This document shows positions 1-12,894 of a stretch of DNA of 64,000 nt, one piece after another. Both the position numbers and the translations under genes were made by a program. The DNA comes from Branchiostoma floridae (lineage: Eukaryota; Chordata; Leptocardii; Amphioxiformes; Branchiostomatidae): the NCBI RefSeq assembly GCF_000003815.2, contig NC_049989.1, forward strand, positions 8,522,251 to 8,586,250, written 5' to 3'. Each line of letters opens with the position of its first letter. Position 1 is the stretch's first letter. Under the pieces are notes generated by a model that was not told where the DNA came from, did no database searches, and was given only the letters and a program-made list of their open reading frames with translations.

Positions 1-108
1 TTTTTTTCGAAACAGTCCAATAAGAAGGAAAAAAACCAGTTTTGTACCAGTATGTCATACCTTTACCCACCCCTGTATGTGACATGAATGTGGACTTATT
101 ATAAGTAC

Positions 109-3100
109 CTTCAGCTCCTCCACAAGAGGATGTGGGTTCCACCTCTCTGCTGAGTTCTGGTGAGCCTCCAGTGTCTCCTCGTTAGGGTAGATGTGTTTGT
201 CCATGAACTTTTTCAGTTTGTAATGAATGTTCTTCACATCCTCGAGCAGACTCTCAGGGGTGACAGCTACAAGTCCTGAAACACAGTACACACAATCATG
301 TTATGTTGCACACGATGAAAGTTTCTTTTTCAGTCAAGCAAATCAATGTTTGACTGATAATGGTACAAAGCAGGTGCTGGTAACATTTTGGACATGCTAA
401 GGAAGAAAATGACTTCTGCTGTCTCAAAACTGATCATTGTTAAAACATGAATGTACAGTTACAGTGCTAGTTAAGGCTAAGAACACAGAAATTATGGCAC
501 AGTACATGTATGTCAATAGCAAAAGTACTTGACCGAAGAAGAAGTCTCATTAAAAAATACACCTTAAGAGGCACTTAAGAATAATAAAATAAGTTTTTTA
601 TCATAATCTATATGACGTTAGGATAAAAATTTCATAAAATGACTGTCAAGAATAATGTTCATGAGCGCACGTGCCAATGACCAGCAAATACATTCAATTT
701 GGTGTAATAACTTGCAAGTAATTGTTAATGATGGCAGTGGGCCAGTGGCATAAAAACTATTTAATAAAATGCCAGGTATAAAATATGATGTAAATAGATA
801 AACTGTCACTTCTTGCTAAATTGAAACCTAATAACAAAAAATATCACATCAAATCAAATATACACTGCTCTGAAATCTAAGATTAATTATATACAGTATA
901 ATACCATGGCAATGACATGCACATTGCATAATATAATATGTACATGTAATGTTGCCATGTCCTACCAAGAACCCACTTTTGGAAGTTACCACAAACCTGC
1001 TGGGGTTCCCTCATGACCAGCATGCCTCAACTCACTACCTATCCCATCAGTCCCTCTGTTACTGGCATGTACGTTACTGAGAGAGCTGTAGTGCCGTGTA
1101 CCAGAATTGTCCTGCGGCGTGTTGAAGACTCGGAAGCCCTCCCGCGTGGCAAACTTCCAGGCTAACTCGGCTGCCTCCTTTGCCATGATGCCCACTGAAA
1201 TGGCCTGTTTGGAGCTGGCTTGGCCTATTTACGGAGACACATTTTTGAAGGTTAGACACCCAGGAAAACAATGTCTAAAGGCACATAAATCCCTACAAAT
1301 TAAAGGTACATCTGTACAGATCTAGAGAGTCAATTTCAAGTGACATCCATTGCTCTTCTTCATCATTACTACTAGAATGAACTGGCATAAAAAATTAAGA
1401 CTAGTACATAACATGTAATTAAATAACTGGGGAAAATGTCACGGTCACTAACTCAGAAAAGTTGTGAAAACCATGGCAAGAAAGTTCTCTCTCACTTGTA
1501 ATAATTATATAAAGATTAGGACCTCATTTTAGCTGTAAGAAAGGTTCTTTACAAAAATTAGGAATTTCTAGGATAACGCGAGAGAAGGAAAAACTAATGA
1601 TCATTTTCAATCTTTTCAAATTAATTTGCAGTTCATGGAAGACATACTTTGAGACACCAAAAGTGATTAATAAATGTAATTACATACAATCACAACATAT
1701 GTATTGTAACATGAGCCATGGTGCTGGATTCCAAACTGTTTTCCTTATTCACCATGACGTCATCTGTGCACAACCAACTTAATTACCTGACAGCAGGTAA
1801 TTGTTCCATAAATATATTCATGGTGAGAAGTTCCATATAACAGGAGGGGGTACAGATATGGCCCAAAAGTGTTAATTGAATGATGCAAATTGGTGTCATC
1901 AACCTCCTTGATCATAAGCATTGTTAAGTTTTCACACATGTATACCTTGTGTAGCTCTCTTGTACACTCCCTGTAGAATAGCAGCCACACGGAAGAAACT
2001 GAATGCCTGGTAGAAGTCCCAGTTAGCCACGGGAGGTTCCCCCATCCTCTGACAGTACTGCTCCATGTACTGTCTATCACTGGGGATGCCAAGTGATCCA
2101 AGCTCCATCCCTCCCAAACCTGGACAAGACATTCCTTAACAGTCAAATGTAGGCCACACAAAAATCTATTTCTTGAGTGATGGAATTTTGTAGGAGAGTA
2201 ATGGTGCAGGCAAGAAAAGTGCAAAAAGAAACAGACAAAAAAAACATCATGTTCTGTTTCCATATCTTTACTCTTGTATTGGGAACTGTTTCCATACCTT
2301 TAAGTAAATGGAACAGTTTCCATACCTACAATGTATAAGTATAGGGAACTGTTTTCATACCTTTAAGCTAGTATAAGTTAGGTAAGTAAGGTAGATAAGC
2401 TAGTAAGAACAGGGAACAGTTTCCAACCTTTACATGTAAGTATAGGACTGTTTTCATACCTTTAAGTAAAAGGAACAGTTTCCATACCTTTACAAGTAAG
2501 TATAGGGAACTTTTTCATACCTTTATAAGAAATTGTTTCAGAATCCATACCTTTAAGTATAGGGAACTGTGAGGGCAGATGATGTTGTAGACAGTTGTAA
2601 GCCAGGTCTGATATGGGATCCCCCAATGTGGACAGCTCCCAGTCTAGCACAGCCAACACCTTTGGCTTGGTGGGATGGAAAATCAGGTTATCCAGTCTGA
2701 AAAAGACGATCAGCTTTTCCATAAGGTGGCTAGAGGCACAGTTGGTGAAGATAACAACAGGTTCATCATTTTAGAACTAGTTTAACGGTAATATCCAACA
2801 CAAAAATTGGACTCACCCAACAACAGCAGTCGATTGTTCATTCCTTGACAAAGACTGGTGGTGTCGAAAATTTGGGTAGGTCCAATTTTTGTGTTGGATA
2901 CTACAGTTAAACTAGTTCAATATTGACTTCTACCAAGTTGAACACAGATGAACGTTCAAGTTCATCAATTGTTCATCTCATCATACATGGATTGGTGTAT
3001 TTACTGTTACATTACATCATTGCACCACCACTGGTTACATGTGCAACAGTATGTATAGATGGTGCTGAATAAATACCAGTCAGACCTGAAATCTCCGTGT

Positions 3101-6100
3101 ACCACAGTAGTTTTGTCGGTGGACGGTGCGTGGACAGGCAGCCATGTCAGCAGCCGGTCCATGGCGGGGATCTCGTGTGTCTTACTGGCCTCGTACTGTT
3201 TCCCCCAGCGCGAGATCTGGCGCTGAACGTAGTTGCCTGTTTCGAAAGAAAATTAAAAAAAAACATTTCAACTTTTGAATGATAATACCTGCATACAGCA
3301 TTATTTTGCTGATGATTTGAATATTGACATTTCTACAGTAGTTATTTCAAATGAAAGTAAATTAAATCAGTTTAGGTCACTGATGGATGGAGAGCTAATC
3401 TTCCACCAGTCATAACAGTAAAGGCAAACTATATACAATACATTCATCATACCAGGGAAATTTTCCTAGGTCTTTTTGACATTAGCGAATTGAACAGTGA
3501 ACTGATGGCTTCATGTCCCATCTGAGACAACCTCCCTTCTTAAAGCTTTGTACTAAGTTGACTAAAGTACCAATCCCAAGGAAAGAAGTTGGGACATTGA
3601 TGAAAGTTAGACCTCCAGGTAATAAGATATGCCAAAAACCAGTTACCCGACAAGCAAATAAATATGATTTTGGAAATGGTCAGACGTTTCACTGTGTCAC
3701 TGACAAAAGACATTGGATGGTGTCTGAAACGTTTGACCCTTTCCAAAATCATATCCAGTTGCTTGATAAGTAACTGCTTTTTGGCATAACTTGGGACCTG
3801 TTAAGATTTCCTAAGGTTGAATCACACAAGTCACAGTTACCATGTTTGCCGTAGTCCTCCAGACCAGCCTTCCTGATGTCCACACTATGGATCTTAGACA
3901 GGACTTCATTCATGGCAGAATAGATCTCCTGTTACAGATAAGAAAATTGCAGGCACAGATGTCATTGAAATTTATTTTCCAGTAGTATGTCAATGTTGTG
4001 AAGTACATTGTATTTAGACAATTGTGCATGTAAATACATATCATAGATAATGGTAATATATATACTTTAATAAATGCAACATTCTTGAAAGGCTTTGAAA
4101 GAATGATAGCAACAACAAGACTAGTGTAATGTACAAGATTCAGTATGAAATCTACTGTGCTTCAGTTGAAAATGCAAACTTTCATTTATTTGTTAGACAC
4201 TTTACCTTCCTTTCCTCAGCTTCCATTCCTGGCAGGCTGGGATCTTTCAAAAGTCTTCCTGACACATACTCCATCAAGTAAAATGGTGTGCCAATCACAC
4301 TGTGCAAAAGAACAGAAACACATCTCAGAGAACTCCACATACTGTAACACTGGCATTTTTCTCTTTGTGTAAAGAAACACATATTTTCCACCACATTGGT
4401 TGCATTCCATTGAACTCTGGTCCCCATGCAGAAGCCCCCTCTAGTGAGCCTGGATAGTACTACAGTTTCCTACAGGCAAATTATAGATGTTGACTTCTGA
4501 CAAAGGCTAAAGGAGACTTTACAAAAGCTGCAGCTAATCACCTCTCCCATGTAGCTACTGCAAGCTTCTGTGACTGTTAAAGCCTCTTCTTATTTGTTTT
4601 AATCCAACAGTTCTTCTTCCTCTTTTATGAATATAGAAATGTATAATACAGTTACTGTATTATTGTGTCTTCCTTACCTGTCATCTTCACAGAGAGCCAC
4701 CAGCTCCGGTATGGGCACACCAGCCTCCTTCACTGCCTTCATCACTCTACAGATTGATACAACACATCCATTCAATCCCTACCAATGGTACTTATACTTA
4801 ACGTTTTCCCTTACTCTAACTGCCTAGCCCAACAACCAACAGAAAATAAGTAGCCACATGGCTATTTCAGTGTACTAAAGTTAAAGTTAGAATAACCACA
4901 TAGGTACAGATGCCAGACTTAATCCCCTCACAAAATAGTGTTATAAAACATGCGCATGCATACTCCAGTGCAAGAAAAACACATTTTTGATCTCCTTTGG
5001 CCCAATATGGCAGTTTCAGCCACAAGCAGTAAAGAATTAAATGCAATAGATCATTTATTATTCTTAATAGAGCTGTCTACTTGATTGTCAATACTAGACA
5101 TACATTTGTGTGTATGATGCAGAACCAGATATACCAAGGAGCTTTTAAGGCACGATCACATAGTTGGTGTGATCATTCTACGATCGCTAACTTGGGGCAT
5201 TTCTTTAGGACAGCCATGCATGTGTCATACAATGTTCAGCTGTCTTGCTGCACAAAATGCTCTCTTGGATCTTTGTGGGTGGTTGGTGTCACTGCCTGCT
5301 TAAAAATCCTATTATCAAAATCGTACGATGATCGAACAACCTACACGTGACCATGCCCTAAGGGAGATATCGATAAGCTCCTTAACCCTCTACTCCACAT
5401 AACCAAATACTTTTCCATTAGTTTATCTTTATTTTATTTTATTAACCAGAAATGAAGATAACCCACCTGTACTCTCTCTCTACAGCATGGGCTGACGGCA
5501 ACAGCTTTCCTGGCTAAACATGAAGAAGTCATGACAACATCCATCAGAAAACAGAAAGATCTAGAGATTAGTTGCTGTTAGATTTTCAATTCATGATGCA
5601 CATAAAAGTGAATAAACTATCCTTTTTTCTAAACTTGCCTTAAACTTTACAATAAGGTCACCAACTTTGCCTTGGTATAAACTGGCTTGAAATCCATTAC
5701 ATTCTAGCTCCAGTCTGTTTTATTTTTCTTCCTCATAGAATGAAATATAAGCAAAAGGCATGTCTGGGTCTAAGTCGCATGGTTCTCTGCCATGTGATAA
5801 CAGGATCAATCAGACAGTCAGAAGTTTGATCCCTATTACATATAAGATACCACAAGTAATCAATGACATAATGGCCAGATGTTTAAATGTGATAAGACTA
5901 TTTTGCAGAGCGAAGCATTGTCAGAAAAGACTAGACTGGAGCCACAATACTGACTACAGGTAAATAAGCAGGGAGAAGTTTTAAGGCCTACTGGTTTCTT
6001 CCTTAGCACCATCTTCTTATCCCCGTAACCAATGTAGTAGGTAGGGTTGGACTGGCCGTGAGAGAACTGACGGATATTCACACCATCTACAAGAAGAGTG

Positions 6101-9100
6101 ATAGGTTACTTAAAATTGGCACTGTTACAAGACAACTCAAGCATCTACAGATAGCTACTGTAAATATTAATTTGTTTCTGTGGTGGTTCTATATTCATGA
6201 TTTTGCAGTGACATCTTCACTGCAAAATTGTTTTATTGTTTTTTAAATTAAGAAAAAAAGATTTTCCCTTGCTACTGCAAAATCAAGTCCCAAATATTCT
6301 ATTACATGGTACTGTACAGATAGAGGCAATGACGTGCCTTGTTTCTTGTAGCCTGAGAAGTAACAAAGAACATAAATTTTACACTATCAAACTTTAAACA
6401 TTATTGGCTCATAAATAAAGGTGTTTGTAAAATATACCTTTTATGTCACATACAGACAGCAATGTCCAAAAGGATTTACACTCTTTTTTTTTAAAGATAT
6501 AAATATACCATTGCATGCCAGGAGAACAAATTACAGGCAGTCTAGCCTGACATGGCTCATACCAATTGGTAGATTGAACAACCCAAAATTACTGTCTACA
6601 AACCTGAAGAGGTAATCCCCAGTGTTTGGTCCATGTATGTGACTAAAGCATCAACATCTATCTCCAGACCTTCCCTAACTTTACTTGTCCCTGAAACATA
6701 GCCTGCAGAGGGTGGAAAAATATGTAACTGACTTTTATAAATCAGCATGACAATGCTATTCAACAACAGTCACTCAAGCAACTGGATAGAGTTGGGAAAA
6801 GGTCAGACATCACAGGTATCATCCACTACCTATTTATAAGTGACTGAGCTAGATCTATACTCAATGGATCTAACTATATATAAGGTAAAGAGAAATTCTA
6901 CATAGACTAATAGGAAACAAAAAAGTCAAGACATTAAGTTGATGCTAATGAGTTAATGAGTGATTAGCTTCTGTTGTTTAAGTATAGGAGCTAATGTTGT
7001 CTTACAGGGGTGGTGGGGCCGGGTCCCAACTACAAAGTGCCGGAAAGGTTCATGTTGAAGGTGGGATTGTACATTGTACATACATGTCATGATTTGTTTG
7101 TATAAACTTGTACAGAGAAAACCATTCTAGTCAAGCACAGCATTTCTATCACTATACTTTGTTGACATTTGTAAATTGAAGAAAATAGTGTTAATGGCTA
7201 GTCATCCATGTACAGAATATGACTACTACCTTTCAAAGGAAATTTCAAAATGGCTTCAAGTTCTTGTAGAGCTTGCTCCACACTTTCCACCTGAAATAAG
7301 AGAGAAATTTTAGTCAAAAGTTGTTAATTGCTTTTCCTGCATACTTGTACATTTCATTTAGTGCAGGTAAAATTCAAAACTATCTACACCACATAACTTT
7401 TACCTACTAGTACACCAATCATTCTCTTTCCCTTTTAAGACCATCAAAAACAAGTTCAAAGGTACTTCTAGAATCTCATAAATCTCTTGTACGCAAAGAT
7501 TTCAAATCAGGTTTCTCAGCAGACCTGGATAGTGGTGATGCCCATCTCCTTAGCAGGTTTGAGGTTTGAGCCGATGTCATCCAGGAACACAGCCTCCTCT
7601 GGTTTAACCTTTAACCTCTCTAGAGTGTGGCTGTAGATCTTCAGCTCTGGTTTCCTCATTCTCTCTACCGCTGACTCTACTACCTGGGTACAGACAGAAC
7701 AGTCAGAGAATAATCAATACTAGGACAACATTGCTGCATTATACTTAGATACATGTATCACATCAGGTAACAGGTACCTGTACAAAGGTACAATGTATAG
7801 GTTTTTTGTAATCTGTATTTCACACCTGACAAACTGACTCATGGAGTAACACAACAGGTTTGTACTGAAGAGTACAAGTTGCATATCCAGGCAAATTTCT
7901 CTGATCCATCTCTACTCTTTTCAGTTAGTGTGGTAGGATCTTTGACATACTTGAAGTGACACTGGCTCTCATCGGGTAGGTACTCATTTATGCTTGAGTC
8001 GAGTGAGGAAGTAAGGGTACAACATTTGTGAATTTGCTAGTCATTCTGTGATCAAGATGTACTGATCATGAGCAGACATCGAAAAATTTGTAGGTACATG
8101 TTTTACATGTTTTCAAGAGTCCCTAATCAACTTACACATACGTGACTGATAAACCTTTTTAACAATGTGAAACTTACCACATCAAATATCCTTCTGTCTA
8201 CAGGGAGGAAAGACCGTTGTCTGTTGATGAGCCAGTTGTTTGTTAGTAGAGCTGTTTTGATGCCCTCTGCTTTGATACACTGTACAGCATCCAGCATGGC
8301 AGGGATGGGCTCTGTGATGTGCTGTCCAAACGACGGCATCAGGTCCACCACACACACCTTCTGTCCTAACTATATATACATGGGGTACAGAGATAAAAAC
8401 ATGTTTTCAGACACACTCTAGTGAAACAGAGAAACAATGACGGAGTGTTAAACTGAATCAACTTTTTTGACAACTACAATAAATGTTATGAGTATGAAAA
8501 TATGAGCTAGTTTATCATTAAAATACCACCTGCATAATATGCAGGTTTGTGCAGGTAAAATTGGAGTTGTGCACAAAGGGTACCTCTAGTCTATCATATT
8601 TTAACCTATCCTGCACTGGTACATGAACTGCATGTAACCAAACCTCCTTGATGTAACTGTATGTGGATTATTGTTTGCTCTACAGCATTACCACCTGTAA
8701 ACTGCCATATACATAGATTTTTAAAAAACAGCAGTTCCTGAACAGTTTCCAATATGATCAACATTTACAATGGTAAATGGGTAACTTTCAATCATTATTT
8801 TTGAAGGACTAAAAGATGGACCACCCGGGCTGTACTGTTAGAGTACATGACAGATACAATGTATTATCACACAACTTACATACAGCACCTTATGATATCA
8901 ACATCAGTCAGAAGCTCAGAGCCTACCTTATTCTGATTGTATGTAGCACATAGCAAGGGTCCAACATAGAAAGATCATTGTTGAGTGAGTGATTTGGATA
9001 CACTGTGAAAACAGAAGCTGACCAGGCCACAACACCACGTCGTCAATGAGAATACTGTCTCACCACTTTTTCACACTCTTCACTGAAGGGTTGAATGAAC

Positions 9101-10296
9101 TCTGTCTGGGTGATTTCCCCCCGCTCCAGCCGCTGCCAGGCCCCGGAGTCCCCTCCTCTCCTGATCACATCAAACAATGACCCAGGAGGCAGCTGCTTGG
9201 AGTCTTCAAATGCTACATTGTACATGAAAGATTAAAGCCAGTAGTTGATTTATTGATTGATTGATCTTATAGGGTAGTCCCTTCAGTCTAGATGACTGAT
9301 TTCCAAGGGAGCCCTGAACATGTTCGCACATGTTTACACGGCGGGGTTATAACGCCCCTTACGGGGTGACATACCCTTTCGCTGGTAAATCACCGTGTGG
9401 CTGATACGATATGGAGGTTTGCCAGGCCTCCATCCGGGTGATTTGAAGTGAATCACCAACTCCAGACAGAAGGGTTTGTTCCATCTCACACCGCACCATC
9501 GCACGTGTGGGGGTTCTTTAACGTGCATGGGGTGTGACTCTCCCCATACACGGGACCTCCATTTAACGTCCTATCCGAGGGACGGCCCTAGCCGAAGCTA
9601 GGTACTCATTTTCGCCTGAGTATAGTGAGGAAATTCGTGTAAAGTGCCTTTCCCAAGGGCACAAGATCGGTGACACGCAGCCGGATTTGAACCCGCAACC
9701 TCTCGGTCACGAGGCACAAATCCTGCCACTGCGCCAGGTGATCTCACAGTAGTACTTGTTATATAATTATAATCCGATGATCATTTGAAGTTTTGCATAG
9801 CAACAACAAGGCAACACATGCACACACATATGCACACACACACATGCACAAGCACACACATGCACACACACACATGCACACACACGCATGCACAAGCACA
9901 CATGCACACACACACACACAATTGCAAACACACCCACACATGCACACGCACGCACAAGCACACACGCGCGCACACACATGCACAAACACACATAGGCGCG
10001 CACACACACATGCACATGCACACGCACACACACACGAACACACACAATCGAAAAGGCAAAATTATGGCTGTCAGCAAAACCTTACCTCGGAAGACCTTGA
10101 GAGGTTGCGGCAGGATGACCCCTCCCATGTCGAAGATCACAGCTCGTGTCTTCCATCTTACTTGCTGAGAAGCACAGCTTCTTGTGGCTAAGGGGTGTTC
10201 CAGGTCTCTTTGCCGTGCCCCTAACGTCCATGATACAACACACCTTACGGTGGGACTCGCCCCTCCCCCTTGCAAAAACCTTGCAGCGCACAACAT
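109..10296 (-). CDS. ACAD10: ACAD10 orthologue (HAD-APH-acyl-CoA dehydrogenase), 5' 16 exons, partial
   Basis: Encodes the first 710 residues or so of an acyl-CoA dehydrogenase family member 10 protein; the catalytic ACAD domain lies beyond the left edge. Exons (high to low): 10296-10086, 9212-9064, 8369-8178, 7683-7525, 7290-7230, 6702 (or 6690)-6604, 6086-5992, 5513-5467, 4746-4678, 4299-4206, 3928-3841, 3236-3086, 2696-2551, 2119-1946, 1224-997, 275-109. All joins are GT-AG and keep frame. The N-terminus is Arg-rich with few acids before the HAD motif FDMGGV (about residues 55-60), which fits a mitochondrial presequence. HAD spans about 52-250 ([17 protein letters not shown]). The APH kinase-like domain follows, with [16 protein letters not shown] (from about 467) and [11 protein letters not shown]. 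Exons 15-16 start the ACAD helical region. Human ACAD10 has the same order and about 1,059 residues, so roughly a third is missing here. ACAD11 lacks the HAD part, which excludes it. The exon 6 acceptor is ambiguous by 12 bp. Family assignment is secure; the substrate cannot be read from this. Confidence 0.93.
2262..2560. repeat. Degenerate ~33-bp tandem repeat copying the ACAD10 exon 13 donor
   Basis: About eight units with the plus-strand core ttccatacctttaagtatag. On the gene strand each unit reads as a copy of the end of exon 13 plus its 5' splice site (AAAG then GTATGG). The unit nearest the exon (donor at 2551/2550) is the real boundary and the others continue into the intron. Several keep a usable AAAG|GTATG. 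Confidence 0.85.
2774..2918. mobile_element. Foldback (MITE-like) element in ACAD10 intron
   Basis: Inverted arms of about 39 bp: left begins gaactagtttaacggtaata, right ends with its near-exact complement (…cagttaaactagttc). The spacer is about 65 bp. There is no coding capacity; probably a non-autonomous DNA element. Confidence 0.8.
3629..3788. mobile_element. Foldback MITE with the 'cactgacaaaagac' core
   Basis: An imperfect palindrome of about 160 bp. The left arm runs from tatgccaaaaac through atgattttggaaatggtcag; the right arm runs from ctttccaaaatcatatccag to ctttttggcata. The right arm recurs at about 59340-59430 in the methyltransferase gene, so this is a dispersed family. Confidence 0.8.
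5148..5365. mobile_element. MITE-like element with ~45-bp imperfect terminal inverted repeats
   Basis: The left arm (ttaaggcacgatcacatagt…) and the right arm (…cacgtgaccatgccctaagg) are imperfect reverse complements around a spacer of about 120 bp. It lies in an ACAD10 intron between exons 8 and 9. Non-coding. Confidence 0.65.
7945..8030. repeat. Short degenerate fragment related to the tRNA-derived repeat at 9.2-9.75 kb
   Basis: The stretch ggtaggtactcatttatgct…gagtgaggaa matches the internal ggtactcattttcgcctgag…agtgaggaaat of the longer element in the same gene. Too short and diverged to classify further. Confidence 0.4.
9245..9750 (-). mobile_element. tRNA-derived SINE-like element, ~500 bp
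   Basis: Read on the minus strand, it begins with a tRNA-like head. There is an A-box-like TGGCGCAGTGGCAGG (9722-9736) and a B-box-like GGTTCAAATCC (9683-9693), correctly ordered and spaced for a pol III promoter. The body is unrelated to tRNA. The 3' end is a short ATCA/TCAA tail (plus-strand ttgatttattgattgattga at about 9245). It sits in ACAD10 intron 1. Diverged pieces at about 7.95 kb and 50.4 kb show that it is dispersed. It is not a functional tRNA gene. Confidence 0.8.
9813..10047. repeat. (CA)n-rich imperfect microsatellite
   Basis: About 235 bp of interrupted cacaca/tgcaca repeats in ACAD10 intron 1. It produces long spurious Cys/Val- or His/Thr-only reading frames on both strands, which should not be annotated as proteins. 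Confidence 0.95.
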
Positions 10297-10864
10297 TTTT
10301 GCCTCTTGCGTGGCCCTCTCGAAGCTAATGCTGCAACTTTTCCTGTACTCCTACTGATCCAACTTGAGACGTAAAACGTTAAGCTCAACTTACCCGCTAA
10401 ATCTTGTAAAAAGCGACTACTTTTCACAAACTGCCCCCGAAATCAAGGCAGGCCAGCGCCACAGGCCTCCTCATAAGTTGGGAAAGGTCAAAGGTTGATG
10501 TATTGTCCTGATTATCCAGATAGTATAACGGACTGCCGGTCTCATTCACACAACAAACTAACATGCGCATGGACTGTTATCCGAATAATGCACAGTTTGT
10601 TACAGTGGGTTATTTAAACATGTCGTTCCATATAACGTTACATTATTCAACTAAACAGGACAGCCGGATGTTGATACTCCAATGCCCCCGTAGAGATCTA
10701 CTTTGAGTTTAGGAACGAACAGGTCTGCGCAATCACAGTCGGCTGCCAAAGCCAGTATGCTTTGAATGTGTACGACCTAATACAGATTGTGCAAGAACAA
10801 AATCGTTCTATGTTCCAGATAGTGTAACCTGTAAATACGTGTCTGCCTCACATTTACTGGGCTC
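10297..10864. other. Intergenic / ACAD10 5' flank
   Basis: 568 bp between the ACAD10 start and the stop of the neighbouring LRR gene. It presumably holds the ACAD10 promoter and 5' UTR. I see no TATA box and no convincing ORF. Confidence 0.5.
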
Positions 10865-10867
10865 CTA

Positions 10868-11420
10868 CAATGTAAAACGTCTCGATGCTAAACCTGGTGT
10901 TAGTTGTGTATAAACACCATTATGACTGTTCTTCCTATCGTACAAGACGTTTTCTGTACGCGAAGTGAAGGAGTGCTGCCGATTGATGGACACTCCATGG
11001 TACAGTCCATTCGTACCAGCTGCAGTGGCACTCTCGGTGGCTTGCAGACGCCAATGTTCAGCCTTTAGTGTTGAATAAACGTCATTGTTCCTGATTCCGA
11101 ACAAGACGTCTATGCGCGAAATAGCGGAGTTCTGCCGATTGTTGGACACTCCATGGTACAGTCCATTCGTACCAGCTGCAGTGGCATTCTCGGCGGCTTG
11201 CAGATGCCAATGTTCAGCCGTTAGTGTTGAATAAACGTCATTGTTCCTGGTTCCGAACAAGACGTCTATGCGCGAAATAGCGGAGTTCTGCCGATTGTTG
11301 GACACTCCATGGTACAGTCCATTCGCACCAGTTGAATTGGCATTCTCGGCGGATTCCAGACGGCAATGTTCAGATATGCAGTTTGCAATGATTCTCTCGT
11401 ACATGGTGTCTTGTGTTTGT
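10868..11420 (-). repeat. 156-bp (52-aa) tandem repeat encoding the receptor tail
   Basis: Two near-identical 156-bp units (NGLYHGVSNNRQNSAISRID … NDVYSTLxAEHW) are flanked by diverged half units (YERIIAN… before; NGLYHGVSINRQ…YTQLTPG after). Period check: tccatgg occurs at about 10994, 11150 and 11306. The exact 156-bp period preserves frame and multiplies YxxL/V tyrosines. A separate 24-residue double repeat (YxxPE…LANPVQKSKAC) lies upstream at about 11530-11720. Confidence 0.9.
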
Positions 11421-12697
11421 GGATCGATGTTGTCACGGTAGCTGTTAGGTTGTACCATGGCGATGTTAACATTAGACTGGGTCGTGTCAACGTTCGGGAT
11501 TGTTTCCTCACTAAGGTACTGTCTGTGAATCATTCGACAAGCCTTGCTTTTCTGGACTGGGTTAGCAAGGACAATAATGCTTTCTGGATCTTCGTACGTG
11601 TTCGTAATTTCTGATAATTCATTCCTACCGGTCACCTGTGGGATTTCATCACAAGCCTTGCTTTTCTGAACTGGGTTGGCAAGGGCAATAAGATCTTCCG
11701 GACTGTCGTATTCAGATCCTTCTGCGCCTTCTGATGATTCTATATTTTGGTTTGGCCCGTCCCGATATTCCTTATTCTGCTTGTTTTGGATGACCTTTTT
11801 AGTGACTACAACACTAGCCACCCCTACAAGTAAGATTAAAACAATTATGCTGGAAATCATGATGACGCCTGTTGTGTTCATAAACACCGTTTCAGTCGCA
11901 GGATGCGTAGTTTTGTACTCATTTGGGCCAGCTAATGATACTGCAATCTGTTGTGTGGAATTATTTACCGTCGTTAGGTGTTGTCGGATGGATTTGGACT
12001 GGTTTCTTTGGGCTGATAGAAGAGGTACAGAAATATTGAAGAAGTGTGTCGTGATCTTTTCTGTGGGAAGTCGTGTTTCAGTCACTTTTTCTCCTTTCGC
12101 AGGGCAAGTCGTTAAGTTTGCCTCGAGGAGCGGGACATCTTGTAGGTTTTCAGGACCGCGACATTTAGGAAAACGGTTGTCAAGAAAGTCGTAAAAAAGC
12201 AGACCCTCCCTGATAGCAGTTGTACAAGTGAATGGCCAACACTGGTGAAACGCGAGGGCCATTTCAGCCAGCCACGACATGCGGCAGTCGCAGAGAATCG
12301 GATTACCATGTATATACATGTAACTCGATGTTCTCCGTAGTTTGACCATGACTTTAACATGATCTAGAGAGGGATTGACCAGGTTTGCCAATGAGAATGT
12401 TGCCAGCTGATTGAAGGCAACGTTTACCGTATATAGAATTGGTGCTCCTTCTATGACCAAGTCAAGTCTAACAGAGGTCATCCGATTATGAGATAAATCA
12501 AGCGTGTGCAGGTTTGTCATATGTTTCAAAGATTCCCATGGAAATATTCTGATGAGATTATGGCTAAGATTCATCTTGCTGACAAAGGAAAAGCCAGATA
12601 AGTCATGGATGGTTTCGATGAGATTTTGCTGGAGGAAAATCTCGTGCAAGCGCGGTGGGCTAGCTGGTAGACTGGTTATGTTGGAATGTGGGCAGCA

Positions 12698-12894
12698 TGT
12701 TATGAGCCGGTGTTAAGGCTATTGAGTAATTGCAAATAACTAGCCGAACACTAGACATTTTGAGGAGCACATGGTTTATTGTGTCCTTTCTCCAGGATCA
12801 TCTAGCACCAGAATGAGGTCACAGGATGAGGTCACAGGATGAGTCTATTTCTAAATTAGGGGGTTTGAGTAGGAGTTCGCAGTGGTTCATAACA
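12698..12894 (-). repeat. LTR (3' LTR in element orientation)
   Basis: 197 bp, TG…CA ends, 8-bp terminal inverted repeat TGTTATGA/TCATAACA. The polypurine tract abuts its inner edge. Confidence 0.92.

Noticed and set aside
1760..2263. 167-residue minus-strand frame
   Set aside because: Out-of-frame shadow over ACAD10 exon 14 and its introns.
6198..6230. Perfect small palindrome attttgcagtg…cactgcaaaat
   Set aside because: Arms of about 12 bp in AT-rich intron DNA can arise by chance; no further structure.
9250..9750. Possible tRNA gene (A and B boxes)
   Set aside because: The tRNA-like head is fused to a 400-bp unrelated body with a simple tail and has diverged copies elsewhere, so it is a SINE-like element.
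9759..10191. Several 90-130-residue frames of Cys/Val or His/Thr on both strands
   Set aside because: Translations of the CA-rich microsatellite; a real ACAD10 exon begins only at 10086.
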